Under the pieces are notes generated by a model. That model was not told the origin of the DNA and ran no database searches. It saw only the letters and a list, made by a program, of their open reading frames with translations. Below, piece by piece: positions 16,690-25,670 of a stretch of 64,000 nt of DNA. Source of the DNA: Brachybacterium subflavum (GTDB taxonomy: Bacteria > Actinomycetota > Actinomycetes > Actinomycetales > Dermabacteraceae); contig NZ_VIGP01000002.1 of NCBI RefSeq assembly GCF_009299795.1, positions 482,898 through 546,897 on the forward strand, given 5' to 3'. The position numbers and the translations under genes are program-made. How positions within the stretch are numbered: the stretch's first letter is position 1; every line of letters starts with the position of its first letter.

Positions 16690-17847
16690 CTAGGCCGCGG
16701 CGGACCGCTCACGCGCCGTGACGCCCGCATCTGTGAGAGCACGCGCATCCACCATCTCGTTGCCCGCCAGGCGCCCCGAGAGCCCTCGATGGTCGCCGAC
16801 GAGCGCGAAGACCAGCACGACCAGCATGTACAGGCCGATCGCGAAGCTCAGGGCGCCGGCCGCGAAAGGCACGCCCGCAGCGGACAGCAGCAGCGCGAGC
16901 GCGCGCCCCACCGTCCACACGCCGCCCACGGTGCTCGCCCGCAGCAGGCGGGCCCGGACGCCGCCGGCCCCACTCGTCCACGCCGGCGCGATGCCCACCG
17001 CTCGCTGCCCGATGGAGGCGCCGCTGCGCCCCAGGGCGGGCAGCACGAAGACCACGGCGAAGGTGAGCACGAGGAGCAGGGCCCGCCCCGGTTCGCCGAG
17101 CTCGCGGACCTGCCCCGCGTCGGACGCGAAGACGAGCTCGACCACGGCGCGTGCGAGGTCCAGGAGGAAGCCGACGAGGCCGACGGCGATCAGATCGACA
17201 GCCATGCCCAGCAGACGGCGCAGACCCGAGACTCGAGGTGGGCGCTGGGCCGTCAGCTGCTCGGGGCTCGGCATCCACCAGTGCATCAGCAGCGGGGCGG
17301 CCAGCGCGCCGACGAGGGCGCCCGCGGTGTTCAGGAGGAGGTCGTCGATGTCGGCGATCCGGTAGCTGCAGTCGTAGACGCCCCACAGCCCGGTGTACTG
17401 GGTGGCCTCGATCGCGAGGGAGACGAGGGCGCCGAGAGCGGTGGCCGCGAGCACTCCGCGCCGGAGCATGCCGCGCACGGCGAGCCCGAGCGGGACGAAC
17501 AGCACGACGTTCAGTGCGGCCTGCAGGACCGCCCAGCTGGTGACGGCGTCGCGAAGCCCCAGTCCTCTGCCCTCGCGCACGATGTCCGCGACGAACTGGA
17601 AGGGCGTCAGCTGCAGCAGCCGGCCGCCGCCGTCACCGCAGGCCCGGGCCGGATCGGGCAGGGGCAGCAGCGTGTAGGCGACCAGGGCGACGCCGTAGAC
17701 GCTCACCGCCGCCGCGCCGAGCAGGCGCAGCACGCTGAGCCGCCCGTACCTGCGGTACTGCAGGACGAGGATCGGTACGAGCAGCGCCACGAAGAGCACG
17801 CCGCCGCCGATCACGGAGAAGGGGATCTGCCAGGTCCAATCGCTCAC
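16690..17847 (-). CDS. VanZ-like / RDD domain fusion membrane protein
   Basis: A 385-residue membrane protein. The N-terminal half is VanZ-like: a first helix, TLLPLPDP, LNVVLFVPLGL and the conserved SLAIEATQY-DIDDLLLNTAGALVG run at about residues 135-180. The C-terminal half begins around PRVSGLRRLLGMAVDLIAVGLVG and contains GRSGASIGQRAVGI and a late GLSGRLAGNEMVDA, the RDD-domain pattern. Neither domain has a firm biochemical role; VanZ is named for a teicoplanin-resistance accessory protein. I use the GTG at 17847 because TAGTGT lies 8 nt upstream; another GTG at 17859 is possible. Fusion of the two families is the notable point. Confidence 0.75.
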   Translation of the reverse strand: MSDWTWQIPFSVIGGGVLFVALLVPILVLQYRRYGRLSVLRLLGAAAVSVYGVALVAYTLLPLPDPARACGDGGGRLLQLTPFQFVADIVREGRGLGLRDAVTSWAVLQAALNVVLFVPLGLAVRGMLRRGVLAATALGALVSLAIEATQYTGLWGVYDCSYRIADIDDLLLNTAGALVGALAAPLLMHWWMPSPEQLTAQRPPRVSGLRRLLGMAVDLIAVGLVGFLLDLARAVVELVFASDAGQVRELGEPGRALLLVLTFAVVFVLPALGRSGASIGQRAVGIAPAWTSGAGGVRARLLRASTVGGVWTVGRALALLLSAAGVPFAAGALSFAIGLYMLVVLVFALVGDHRGLSGRLAGNEMVDARALTDAGVTARERSAAA

Positions 17848-18043
17848 GTCGCAGGACACTACGGGGGCCGAGTCCAGCGCGGCATCCGTCTGGGAGCGCT
17901 CCCCGACCGGCCGCCGTCCGCCCGCGAGCGGACCGACGGAGCCATCAGGTCAGGCCGGGGACGGATCCGACGGCGGGCGCGGCGGCGGAGTGTGCTGCCG
18001 GGCAGCGCCGCCGCCTGGGCCACCAGCGCCGCCCTCCCGTTGG

Positions 18044-18099
18044 CGAGTGGCACAAAACGGTCGCCAAGAGCGACCATGGCGGCCGTTTCGTACCAGTCG
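18044..18099. repeat. 56-bp palindromic element, family B copy 1
   Basis: An imperfect inverted repeat with arms CACAAAACGGTCGCCA and TGGCGGCCGTTTCGTACC around a short centre. The reverse complement matches the element at 25521-25576 at 44 of 56 positions. It lies 48 nt past the sbcC stop, in the 299-bp gap before the VanZ-RDD gene; nothing else is visible in that gap apart from a TAGTGT promoter hexamer. Confidence 0.75.
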
Positions 18100-18146
18100 A
18101 GCGAGGAGACGCGGTCGCTCCCCCGCCCGGTGCCCGCGCCGGCCGC

Positions 18147-21100
18147 TCAGGCGGTGATGCTCGCGGTCGAGGAGCCCGAGGGGCTGCGGCGCACGTGGAT
18201 CTGCTCGGAGATCTGGGTCTTGAGGTCGCCGACGTGGCTGACGATGCCGATGGTGCGGCCGTGCTGGGCGAGGTGGCCGATCTCGGCGACGACGGTCTCG
18301 AGGGTCTGCGGGTCGAGTGAGCCGAAGCCCTCGTCGATGAACAGGGTCTCCATGCGCACGCCGCCGGCCTCGCCGGTGACGATGTCCGCCAGTCCCAGGG
18401 CGAGGGCGAGGGAGACGAAGAAGGTCTCGCCGCCCGAGAGGGTCTCGGGCACGCGCGCCCGGTCGGTGCGCCGGTCCATGACCAGCAGGTCGAGGCCGGT
18501 CTTGCGGGCGCCGCGGGCGCCGTCGTCGCGCAGCAGCTCGAGGTCGGTGCCGGAGAAGCGGGCGAGCCGCGCGTTGGCGGCGTCCACGACGTCCTCGAAC
18601 CGCCGCATGAGCACGAAGGTCGACAGCGGGATGCGGCGGCCGTCGGCGGAGCGTGCGGTGGCGAGGTCGGCGACGCGCACCACCACGCCGGCGCGCTCGC
18701 TGACGCCCCTGACCTCGCGCATCGCCCGCTCGAGCGCCTCGAGGGCAGAGGCCGAGCGCTCGGCGACGGCACCGAGGCGGGCCGCGACGGCGGAGGCCTC
18801 GCGCAGGGCGCTCTGCGTCGCGACCAGCTGTTCGCCGGCGGTGGAGGCGGCGACGCGGGCGGCCTCGAGCGCCTCGTCGCTCGGGTCGGCCTCGGACACG
18901 CCGTCCTCGGCGAGGCCGTCGGCATGGCGCGACTCCTCGACGGCGCGCTGCTGGAGGGAGGCGGTGAGGGTGCGGCGCTCGGCGTCCGCCAGCACCGCCT
19001 CGCGCACGGCGGCGTCATCGGCGAGGGCATCGCCGTCGGCGAAGGCATCGCCGTCGGCGAGGGCATCGTCATCGGTCGGGGCGTCGTCGTCGCGCGGTGC
19101 GCCCACAGCCGACGTGTCGTCCTCCGTCCGCTCTGGTGCTGTCCGTTCCGCCTGCTCGCGCAGTGCAGCCCGCGCGTTCTCGCGGGCGGTCTCGGTCTCC
19201 TCGGCGAGGCTCTCGGCGCGTGCCGCCTCCTCGGTGGAGGTGCGCAGGGCCTCGCGCAGGGCGGTCGCGGCGCGGGCGCGGGCGGCGTGGTGGCTGCGGC
19301 GCGCGGCGATAGATTCGGCGTCTCCCCGGGCCTCCGCCACGCGTGCGCGGTCCTTCTCGAGGGCGGCCGACGCCTCCTTCTGCGCGGTGCGCTCCCGCTC
19401 GAGGGCGAGGGCCTGCTGGGAGCGCTCGGTGGTGAGCTGCGAGGTCGCCTCGTCGTGGGCGGTGATCGCGGTCTCCGCCTCGGAGGCCTCGGTCTGTGCG
19501 GCCGTGGCCTTCGCTGTGGCCTCGCGGGCGGCCGTGTGCGCGGCCTCGGCGGCGTCGGTGTCGAGGCCGCCGGCGCGCTCGCGCAGGGTCTCGAGCTCGC
19601 CCTCGATGACGGCCTTCCTCTGCGCGGCGTCGTGGTAGGTGCGTTCGGCCTGCTGGCGCTGGGCCTCGGCCTGCTCGACCTGCTCGGCGTCGACAGCGTC
19701 GTGCGTGGGCGTGGCGGGATGCGGGTGGTCGGGGGATCCGCAGACGGGGCACGGGGCGTCCTCGCCGAGATCGACGGCGAGCTCAGCGGCGATGCCCGCG
19801 AAGCGGCGTCGACGCAGGTCGGCCTCGGTCTCGGAGGCGAGGCGCGCGGCCTCGCGGGTGCTCGCCGCGAGGGTCTCGGCCTGGGCCAGCGCGGTCTGCT
19901 GCCGCGCGGCCGCGCGGGCGGCCTGCAGGCGTTCGGCGGCGGTCTTCTCGGCGAGGCGCGCGTCGGCGAGGCCGGAGGCTCGGGTGCGGGCGTCGTCCCG
20001 GGCGGCGAGCAGCTCCTGCTTCGCGGTGGGACGGGCCGCGATGGTCTCGTCGAGGGCGGCGAGGTCGCGGGCGGCCCGGTCGCTGCGCTCGGCGCGGTCG
20101 GCGAGCTGGGTGCCGCGGCTCTCGAGGCCCTCCTCGAGGGAGGCGAGGTCGGAGAGGGCTCCGGCGCGCGCGGTGTCCTCCTCGGCAGAGGCCGCGAGTG
20201 CAGCGGGGGCGTCCTCCCCGGACAGGAGGTCGGCGATCTCGGGATGCTGGGTCCGGGTGGTCTCGGCGAGATCCGTGAGGTCCCGCTCCGCCCGGGCGGC
20301 GGTGCTCGCCGCCTGTTCGCGGCGGCGCAGCAGCTCGGCGACGGGGCGGGCGGCCTCGTCGCGGGCGAGGCGGGCGCGGGCCGAGCGGATCTGCGGCGCG
20401 GCGACGTCGAGGCGCGCTCCCAGAGCGTCGAGCTCACGGCGGCGGTCGATGCGTGCGCGCGCGAGGGCCGTCTGCTCGGCGCGGGCGCGGGCCGAGGCCT
20501 CGGAGGCGGCCTGGGCGTCCTGGTCCTGCGCGGCGTCGGAGGCGGCCTGCCTGCTCGCTTCGAGGTGCTCGCGGGCGGCGGGGCCGAGCTCGTCCAGGCG
20601 CAGCGCCTCGGCATGGCCCTCGAGCGCGTCGAGCGGCTCACCCTCCACGCCGACGGCCTCGACGAAGCGGGCGAGGGAGCGGCCCAGGGATTCCTTCGCG
20701 GCGTCGACCTCGCGCTTGGCCTCCTTGCGCATCTCCTCGAGCTGCTTCTCGACGTCCTGGTAGATCTCGGTGCCGAACACGCGCTGCAGCACCTGCTGGC
20801 GCTCGGCGGTGCCGGCGCCCAGGAAGCGCGCGAACTCGTTCTGGGGCAGCAGGACGGTCTGGGTGAACTGCTCTCGGCTGAGGCCGACGGCGCGCTGGAT
20901 CTCGCGGCCCACCTCGTCCAGGCGGGTCGCGAGGGGCTCCGCCGCGCCGGCCGGGGAGGATGCTGCGCCCGCCGTGCCCGACGGGGTGTCCGTCCCGTCG
21001 ACCGCTCCCCCGGTGACCTCCGCGATCACGCCGGGCAGCAGCTCGGGCGAGCCGAGCCGCCACAGCAGTGCCTTGGCCTGCTGCTTCGTGGTGCCGGTGC

Positions 21101-21413
21101 CGCGCTTCTTGGCGCGCTCGTACTCGGGCTCCCGGTGGACGCGGAAGATGCCGGCGCCGGTCTCGAAGACGAGGCCGACCACGCTCGCGGAGTCGGCGGA
21201 GGCGAACTGGGAGCGGATCCTGTCGCTGCTCGCGCCGCTGCCGGCGACGCTCCCGTAGAGGGCGTAGACGATCGCGTCGAGGATCGTGGACTTGCCGGAG
21301 CCCGTCGGCCCCTCGAGGAGGAACATGCCGCTCGCGCCGAGCGCGGCGAAGTCGATGTCGACGGCTCCCGCGAAGGGGCCTATCCCGCGCAGGTGCAGGT
21401 GGTGGAGCTTCAC
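18147..21413 (-). CDS. sbcC: SbcC, ATPase subunit of the SbcCD nuclease
   Basis: A 1088-residue Rad50-type SMC ATPase that pairs with SbcD to open hairpins and cleave DNA ends. Walker A is GPTGSGKST near residue 40. The two long Ala/Glu/Arg-rich coiled-coil arms flank the zinc hook CPVCG, and the C-terminal lobe has LSGGETFFVSLALALGLAD and LFIDEGFGSLD. The GTG start overlaps the sbcD stop by 4 bp. The second coiled-coil arm holds a low-complexity insertion with repeated (D/G)ALADGDA units near 19020-19080. It is the second gene of the sbcDC operon, and a 56-bp palindrome lies after its stop. Confidence 0.93.
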   Translation of the reverse strand: MKLHHLHLRGIGPFAGAVDIDFAALGASGMFLLEGPTGSGKSTILDAIVYALYGSVAGSGASSDRIRSQFASADSASVVGLVFETGAGIFRVHREPEYERAKKRGTGTTKQQAKALLWRLGSPELLPGVIAEVTGGAVDGTDTPSGTAGAASSPAGAAEPLATRLDEVGREIQRAVGLSREQFTQTVLLPQNEFARFLGAGTAERQQVLQRVFGTEIYQDVEKQLEEMRKEAKREVDAAKESLGRSLARFVEAVGVEGEPLDALEGHAEALRLDELGPAAREHLEASRQAASDAAQDQDAQAASEASARARAEQTALARARIDRRRELDALGARLDVAAPQIRSARARLARDEAARPVAELLRRREQAASTAARAERDLTDLAETTRTQHPEIADLLSGEDAPAALAASAEEDTARAGALSDLASLEEGLESRGTQLADRAERSDRAARDLAALDETIAARPTAKQELLAARDDARTRASGLADARLAEKTAAERLQAARAAARQQTALAQAETLAASTREAARLASETEADLRRRRFAGIAAELAVDLGEDAPCPVCGSPDHPHPATPTHDAVDAEQVEQAEAQRQQAERTYHDAAQRKAVIEGELETLRERAGGLDTDAAEAAHTAAREATAKATAAQTEASEAETAITAHDEATSQLTTERSQQALALERERTAQKEASAALEKDRARVAEARGDAESIAARRSHHAARARAATALREALRTSTEEAARAESLAEETETARENARAALREQAERTAPERTEDDTSAVGAPRDDDAPTDDDALADGDAFADGDALADDAAVREAVLADAERRTLTASLQQRAVEESRHADGLAEDGVSEADPSDEALEAARVAASTAGEQLVATQSALREASAVAARLGAVAERSASALEALERAMREVRGVSERAGVVVRVADLATARSADGRRIPLSTFVLMRRFEDVVDAANARLARFSGTDLELLRDDGARGARKTGLDLLVMDRRTDRARVPETLSGGETFFVSLALALGLADIVTGEAGGVRMETLFIDEGFGSLDPQTLETVVAEIGHLAQHGRTIGIVSHVGDLKTQISEQIHVRRSPSGSSTASITA

Positions 21414-22570
21414 GAGGCCTCCTGATCGCGGGAGCGCACTGCCGTGTACGCCTCGTCCATGACCTCGTGCTCGCGCGCGCTCGGCTCGCCGCCCGTGACG
21501 TAGCTCAGGAACTCGTCCATGACCTCGAGGGGATCGGCCTCGCGTCGCACCTCGGGTGCCGCCTCGCCGGCCTCGCGCCCCTCGGGTTCGTAGGAGGTGA
21601 GCAGCAGGTGCGGGAAGGCGGCGCGCAGGCGCTCCTGCAGGTGGGCGGGACGGGCGGTGTCGGTGACGGTGGCCTTCAACCAGTCCTCGCCGTGCGCGCC
21701 CGCCTGCGCGAGCAGCGACTCGAGGTCGCCGCGCAGGGCGGTGAGGCGGCGGGGCACGGGCGTCCCGATGCGCTCGACCTCGATCTCCCCGGGTGCTCCG
21801 AGCTCGACGAGGAGCACGGACTTGCGGTGGTCCTTCTCGGAGAAGGAGAAGGCGAGCGGGGACCCCGAGTAGCGGGCCGGGGAGCCGACGGACCGCGTGA
21901 GGTCCTGGCATCCGTGCAGGTGGCCGAGGGCCACGTAGTCGAACCCGGCGAGCACGGGCGCCGGGACGGAGTCGACGCCGCCCACCGAGAGGTCCCGCTC
22001 GGACTCGCTGGGCTCGCCGCCGCTGACGAAGGTGTGGGCGAGCACGATCGTGCGGGCGCCGGGATGCTCGGCCGCGCGCTCGCGCACCCGGTCCAGGGCG
22101 GCGCGGGTGACGGCCTCGTGGCTGCGGCCCAGCGGCTCCTCGCCCTCGGCGACGAGCCGGTGGCGGGCCGAGTCCGGCTCGAGATAGGGCAGGCCGAAGA
22201 ACAGCACCTCGCCGTGCTCGTCCTCGACGCTCACAGGATGGTCGAGCCCGGGGGTGTCGGTGAGCAGGTGGATTCCCGCGCGCATGAGGTCGCGGCCGAA
22301 GCCCAGGCGGTCCGCGGAATCGTGGTTGCCGGGAGTCAGCACCACGGTCGCGGTCTCCGCGAGCCGCGCGAGGGTGCGCCCGAGCAGGCGGATCGCGGGG
22401 ATCGGGGGCACGGCGCGGTCGTACACGTCGCCGGGGATCACGACCACGTCGACCTCGCGCTCGCGCACCAGGTCCACGAGCCAGTCGTGGAAGGCGACCT
22501 GGTGTTCGTGCAGGTCCTCGCCGTGCAGGGTGCGCCCCAGGTGCCAGTCCGAGGTGTGCAGGATCAACAT
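21410..22570 (-). CDS. sbcD: SbcD, nuclease subunit of the SbcCD complex
   Basis: A 386-residue Mre11-type metallophosphoesterase. The metal-binding motifs are all visible in order: HTSDWHLG at the N-terminus, PGDVYDR, TPGNHDS, VLAHTFVSGG and LGHLHGCQ. The C-terminal part carries the usual capping domain. The ATG at 22570 is used because it begins directly at the family's first strand; TAGGGT ends 7 nt before it and there is no ribosome binding site, so this is another probable leaderless start. It is co-translated with sbcC. Confidence 0.94.
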   Translation of the reverse strand: MLILHTSDWHLGRTLHGEDLHEHQVAFHDWLVDLVREREVDVVVIPGDVYDRAVPPIPAIRLLGRTLARLAETATVVLTPGNHDSADRLGFGRDLMRAGIHLLTDTPGLDHPVSVEDEHGEVLFFGLPYLEPDSARHRLVAEGEEPLGRSHEAVTRAALDRVRERAAEHPGARTIVLAHTFVSGGEPSESERDLSVGGVDSVPAPVLAGFDYVALGHLHGCQDLTRSVGSPARYSGSPLAFSFSEKDHRKSVLLVELGAPGEIEVERIGTPVPRRLTALRGDLESLLAQAGAHGEDWLKATVTDTARPAHLQERLRAAFPHLLLTSYEPEGREAGEAAPEVRREADPLEVMDEFLSYVTGGEPSAREHEVMDEAYTAVRSRDQEAS

Positions 22571-22577
22571 GCCGACG

Positions 22578-22583
22578 ACCCTA
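22578..22583 (-). promoter_or_regulatory. -10 hexamer of the leaderless sbcDC promoter
   Basis: On the minus strand TAGGGT is separated by 7 nt from the sbcD ATG. No good -35 element is apparent 17 bp upstream. Confidence 0.4.
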
Positions 22584-22653
22584 TGCGGGGACGGGGACAT
22601 CCGAGCCGGCGACGCCCCGGCCGCGTCCGGTGCGGATCACCCTCCGGCGCGGC

Positions 22654-22704
22654 TCGTCGTCCGGTCCGGCTCGTCGTCCGGTCCGGCGCGTCGTCCGGCG
22701 CGGC
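22654..22704 (+). repeat. Three 17-bp tandem repeats
   Basis: Three consecutive units of the form CGTCGTCCGGTCCGGCT fill part of the divergent region between sbcD and the beta-lactamase gene, directly upstream of the latter. A role in regulation is possible but not shown. Confidence 0.7.
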
Positions 22705-22744
22705 GCGTTTTGAGGCGCTCGGAGACCGGCGCGAGGATGGCTGC

Positions 22745-23656
22745 ATGACGTTCACCCGACGCGCCCTGCTCTCCGCCGCCGCGATCACACCGGGGGCCCT
22801 CGCAGCCTCCGCGGCCCGCGCCGATACCGGGGCAGACGCCGAGCGACGAGGCGCACAGCGGGACCTCCGCCGCGCCCTCGCGGACCTCGAGACCGCCCAT
22901 GACGCCCGGATCGGGGTGAGCGCCCGCGTCGTCGGCGACTCCCCTGCTCTCACCCACCGCGGCCACGAGCGCTTCGCCCTCGCCTCCACGGGCAAGGTCC
23001 TCACCTCCGCGCTCGTCCTGCGCGAGGCCACCGAGGAGCGGCTGCAGCAGATCATCCGCTTCACCGCCGCGGATCTCGAGGAGTACTCCCCCGTCACGAG
23101 CGAGCACGTGGACGAGGGGATGCGCCTCCTCGAGCTCATCGACGCCGCGCTCACCCGCAGCGACAACACGGCCCAGAACCTGCTGTTCACGGAGCTCGGA
23201 GGACCGCGCGCCGTGCAGCGCAGACTCCGGCGCCTCGGCGACGGCGTCACCCGGACCGACCGCACCGAGCCCGAGCTGAACACCGCGATCCCGGGCGATG
23301 CCCGCGATACGACCACACCCGCCCAGATGGCAACCGACCTCGAGCGCGCGACGCTCGGCCACGGCCTCGGACGCAATGCCCTCGGACGCGACCGCTCGGC
23401 GCAGCTGCTCGCGATGATGCGTGCGAACACCACGGGGGACGCGGCGATCCGCGCGGGCGTCCCGTCGACCTGGACCGTCGCCGACAAGACCGGCGCCGGC
23501 GGCTACGGCACCAGCAACGACATCGCCGTGATCACCCGTCCGCACGCGGCGCCTCTCGTGCTCGCCGTGTACACGACGGGCCGCACCGAGGACGCCGAGC
23601 TGCCGACGGACCTGATCGCCCAGGTCACCCGGCACGTCGTGGACGCCCTGGGCTGA
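22745..23656 (+). CDS. Class A beta-lactamase
   Basis: A 303-residue serine beta-lactamase of normal length. The active-site motifs are complete: S81-x-x-K84 (STGK), S139-D140-N141, E175 with N179 in EPELN, and K248-T-G. The N-terminus MTFTRRALLSAAA...ARA has a twin-arginine motif, a hydrophobic core and a likely AxA cleavage site, so Tat export is expected. It has all the residues needed to hydrolyse beta-lactams; the spectrum cannot be told. The ATG has GAGGA about 8 nt upstream. It is a single gene, divergent from sbcDC, with no BlaR/BlaI regulators nearby. Confidence 0.9.
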   Translation: MTFTRRALLSAAAITPGALAASAARADTGADAERRGAQRDLRRALADLETAHDARIGVSARVVGDSPALTHRGHERFALASTGKVLTSALVLREATEERLQQIIRFTAADLEEYSPVTSEHVDEGMRLLELIDAALTRSDNTAQNLLFTELGGPRAVQRRLRRLGDGVTRTDRTEPELNTAIPGDARDTTTPAQMATDLERATLGHGLGRNALGRDRSAQLLAMMRANTTGDAAIRAGVPSTWTVADKTGAGGYGTSNDIAVITRPHAAPLVLAVYTTGRTEDAELPTDLIAQVTRHVVDALG

Positions 23657-23842
23657 GCACGCCCCGTCGTGCGCGACGCGCCGGACTGCCGGAGCATCGT
23701 GGACGCACCCACGGGGCGAGGACCCGTTCGAGGCGCTCATCCCCCGCCTCGCCGCGGCGTACGGGGATCCCGCCCTGCTCACCTTCCGTCTCGACGACCT
23801 CGGGCCGGCCGATGACGTCGGCCGGCGCCGCCCGTCGGCCCG

Positions 23843-25423
23843 TCAGCCCCGATAGGTCGACTCGTCGAGCCCGGACATGGTCGGGTCGTGGTCGAGGTGC
23901 CCGACGGCGTCCATCGAGCTCATCCAGTGGTAGAAGTTGTCGCCGCGCTCGCGCAGGCGCTCGTAGAGGTCGGCGAGCATCGCCCGGCGCGGCTGCTCGA
24001 GCAGCGGGTCCTCGAAGCGGTTGGAGAGCTCGTCGGGGTCCGACTGCAGGTCGTAGAACTCGTTGCGCGACTCGGGGTTCACCACCAGCTTGTAGCGGGG
24101 CCCGCGCAGCATGCGCTGGGCGATCGGGAAGTGGTGGCCGTGGAACTCGCACAGCACGTTCTCGTCCCACTCCGGATGCTCACCGCGCACGATCGGCAGC
24201 AGGGAGCGGGAGTCCACGGCGGGATCCGTCGGCCGGCCCGCGAGGTCCAGAAAGGTCGCCGGCAGGTCCATCAGGCTCACGAACTCCTTCCGCACCTGCG
24301 CCGGGCAGCCGGGGACACGCAGGATGCCGCCCGTGCGGTAGATGTCGTCGTACATCGCCGGGCCCTTGTCGTGCAGGCGGTGGGAGCCGGTGAACTCGCC
24401 GTGGTCGGAGCTGAAGGCGACCGCGGTGGTGTCCGCGAGGCCGAGCTCGTCGAGGGCGGCGAGGATCCTGCCGAACTCGCGATCGATCATCGTCACGTAG
24501 CCCCAGTAGACGGCGATGAGCTTGCGCGACTGCTCCTCGGTCAGGGTGTCGAAGGCCCAGTGCTGGGAGTAGTTGCGCTGGACCGGGGGCTTGTCGGCGA
24601 AGTCCTCGGCGACCGAGCGGGGCAGCTCGACGTCATCCGGGTCGTACATGTCGAAGTACTCGTCGGGGACCACGTAGGGCAGGTGGGGCCCGGAGAAGCT
24701 CGAGACCACGAAGAAGGGCGCCTCGCCGCTGCGCGCCCCCTGCGCGTACCGGGTGAGCATCTCGATGGTGCGGTCGGCCAGGTAGTGCTCGAAGGTCGCC
24801 TCCACGGGCTGGTGCAGGCGCGCGGCCATGAGGTTCCCGACCTCGCCGTTGGGGAAGGTGCCGCGGATGCGGTCGCTGATCTCGTACGGAGGATGACCGT
24901 GCTCCTCGAGCCAGGCCAGGTAGTCGGGGTGGTCCACGGCGTTGTGCCAGCCCGGGTAGTGCTCGGCCTCGAAGCCGAAGTCGGCGGCCGTGCGCTCCTC
25001 CCCCACGTGCCACTTGCCGACCAGACCGCACTCGTAGCCGTTCGCCCGCAGGTCCTCGGGGACCGTCCACTGGTCCTCGGGCAGGTCCTCGATGTAGCCG
25101 ACGTTGCGCTCGTGGTTGGCCAGCAGCTTGTGCCGGAAGGGGGCCGCGCCCGTGAACAGGGACGCGCGCGCCGGCGTGCAGATCGCCGTGGGGGTGAACC
25201 AGTTCTCGAAGCGCGTGCCCTGGGCCGCGAGGGCATCCAGGTGCGGTGTGCGGCAGATCGGGCTCCCGTAGCAGCCCAGGGTGTCGACCCGGTGCTGATC
25301 GGTCATGAGCATGAGGATGCTGCGGCGGGTGGGTGCGTCGGGGGCAGCGGTGCCGGTGGCGGACGGATCAGGCGTGGGGGCGCCGGTGGCGGAGGTGGCG
25401 GAGGTGGCGGAGCCGGAGGTCAT
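23843..25423 (-). CDS. Type I sulfatase (formylglycine-dependent)
   Basis: A 526-residue alkaline-phosphatase-superfamily sulfatase. The modification motif is C82-T-P-A-R86 (C-x-P-x-R), in which the Cys becomes formylglycine. Metal ligands are visible in LMTDQHR and in SSDHGEFTGSHRLHDKG, with GLVGKWHVG as a further conserved block. An Ala/Thr-rich leader of about 33 residues has no signal peptide, so the enzyme is probably cytoplasmic. AAGGA precedes the ATG at 25423. It lies downstream of a sugar porter and a ROK regulator in one orientation, which suggests that it removes sulfate from an imported sulfated sugar or similar ester; choline sulfate or an aryl sulfate cannot be excluded. No formylglycine-generating enzyme is encoded in this window. 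Confidence 0.9.
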   Translation of the reverse strand: MTSGSATSATSATGAPTPDPSATGTAAPDAPTRRSILMLMTDQHRVDTLGCYGSPICRTPHLDALAAQGTRFENWFTPTAICTPARASLFTGAAPFRHKLLANHERNVGYIEDLPEDQWTVPEDLRANGYECGLVGKWHVGEERTAADFGFEAEHYPGWHNAVDHPDYLAWLEEHGHPPYEISDRIRGTFPNGEVGNLMAARLHQPVEATFEHYLADRTIEMLTRYAQGARSGEAPFFVVSSFSGPHLPYVVPDEYFDMYDPDDVELPRSVAEDFADKPPVQRNYSQHWAFDTLTEEQSRKLIAVYWGYVTMIDREFGRILAALDELGLADTTAVAFSSDHGEFTGSHRLHDKGPAMYDDIYRTGGILRVPGCPAQVRKEFVSLMDLPATFLDLAGRPTDPAVDSRSLLPIVRGEHPEWDENVLCEFHGHHFPIAQRMLRGPRYKLVVNPESRNEFYDLQSDPDELSNRFEDPLLEQPRRAMLADLYERLRERGDNFYHWMSSMDAVGHLDHDPTMSGLDESTYRG

Positions 25424-25520
25424 GATCGGAATCCTTCCATCGAGGATGTGGAACGTGCGGTGGGACGAAGAACGAGGCCGAGAGCCGCCCCGCACCCCAG
25501 ACCCGTCCCGGATCCGACCG

Positions 25521-25576
25521 CGAGAGGTGCGAAATCGTTGCCATGGACGCTCTTGGCAACCGTTTCGTACCGCTCG
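25521..25576. repeat. 56-bp palindromic element, family B copy 2
   Basis: Arms GGTGCGAAATCGTTGCCA and TGGCAACCGTTTCGTACC flank a GACGCTCT centre. It is 44/56 identical to the reverse complement of the 18044 copy. It lies 94 nt past the stop of the MFS sugar porter and before the sulfatase start, in a 247-bp gap. Confidence 0.75.
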
Positions 25577-25670
25577 CGGTCCGACGGAGCGCGCCGGAGC
25601 GGAAAGCTCGTGGGCGCGTGGGTCGCGGAGGTGGGACGGTCGGGCAGGCGCGGGGCGCGGCGCAGGTCGG

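Noticed and set aside
17859..18077. Short peptide with MVALGDRFVPLA-like sequence, also seen near 25543 (MDALGNRFVPLA)
   Set aside because: The similarity comes from the family B palindrome itself, not from a conserved protein; neither has a convincing ribosome binding site.
15415..19638. A 1407-codon plus-strand open frame across fabH, the VanZ-RDD gene and sbcC
   Set aside because: It is antisense to three well-supported genes, lacks any recognisable domain and has the Arg/Ser/Ala-rich composition expected from reading GC-rich genes backwards.
18924..21425. A long Gly/Leu-rich plus-strand frame inside sbcC
   Set aside because: It is the mirror of the sbcC coiled coil and has no start signals; sbcC is unambiguous.
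22745..23656. Resistance island around the beta-lactamase
   Set aside because: There is no transposase, integrase or change in base composition, and the neighbours are housekeeping genes.
23697..23852. Possible coding remnant (WTHPRGEDPFEALIPRLAAA and onward) after the beta-lactamase
   Set aside because: There is no start codon or ribosome binding site, and a short sensible-looking frame is expected by chance in this GC content.
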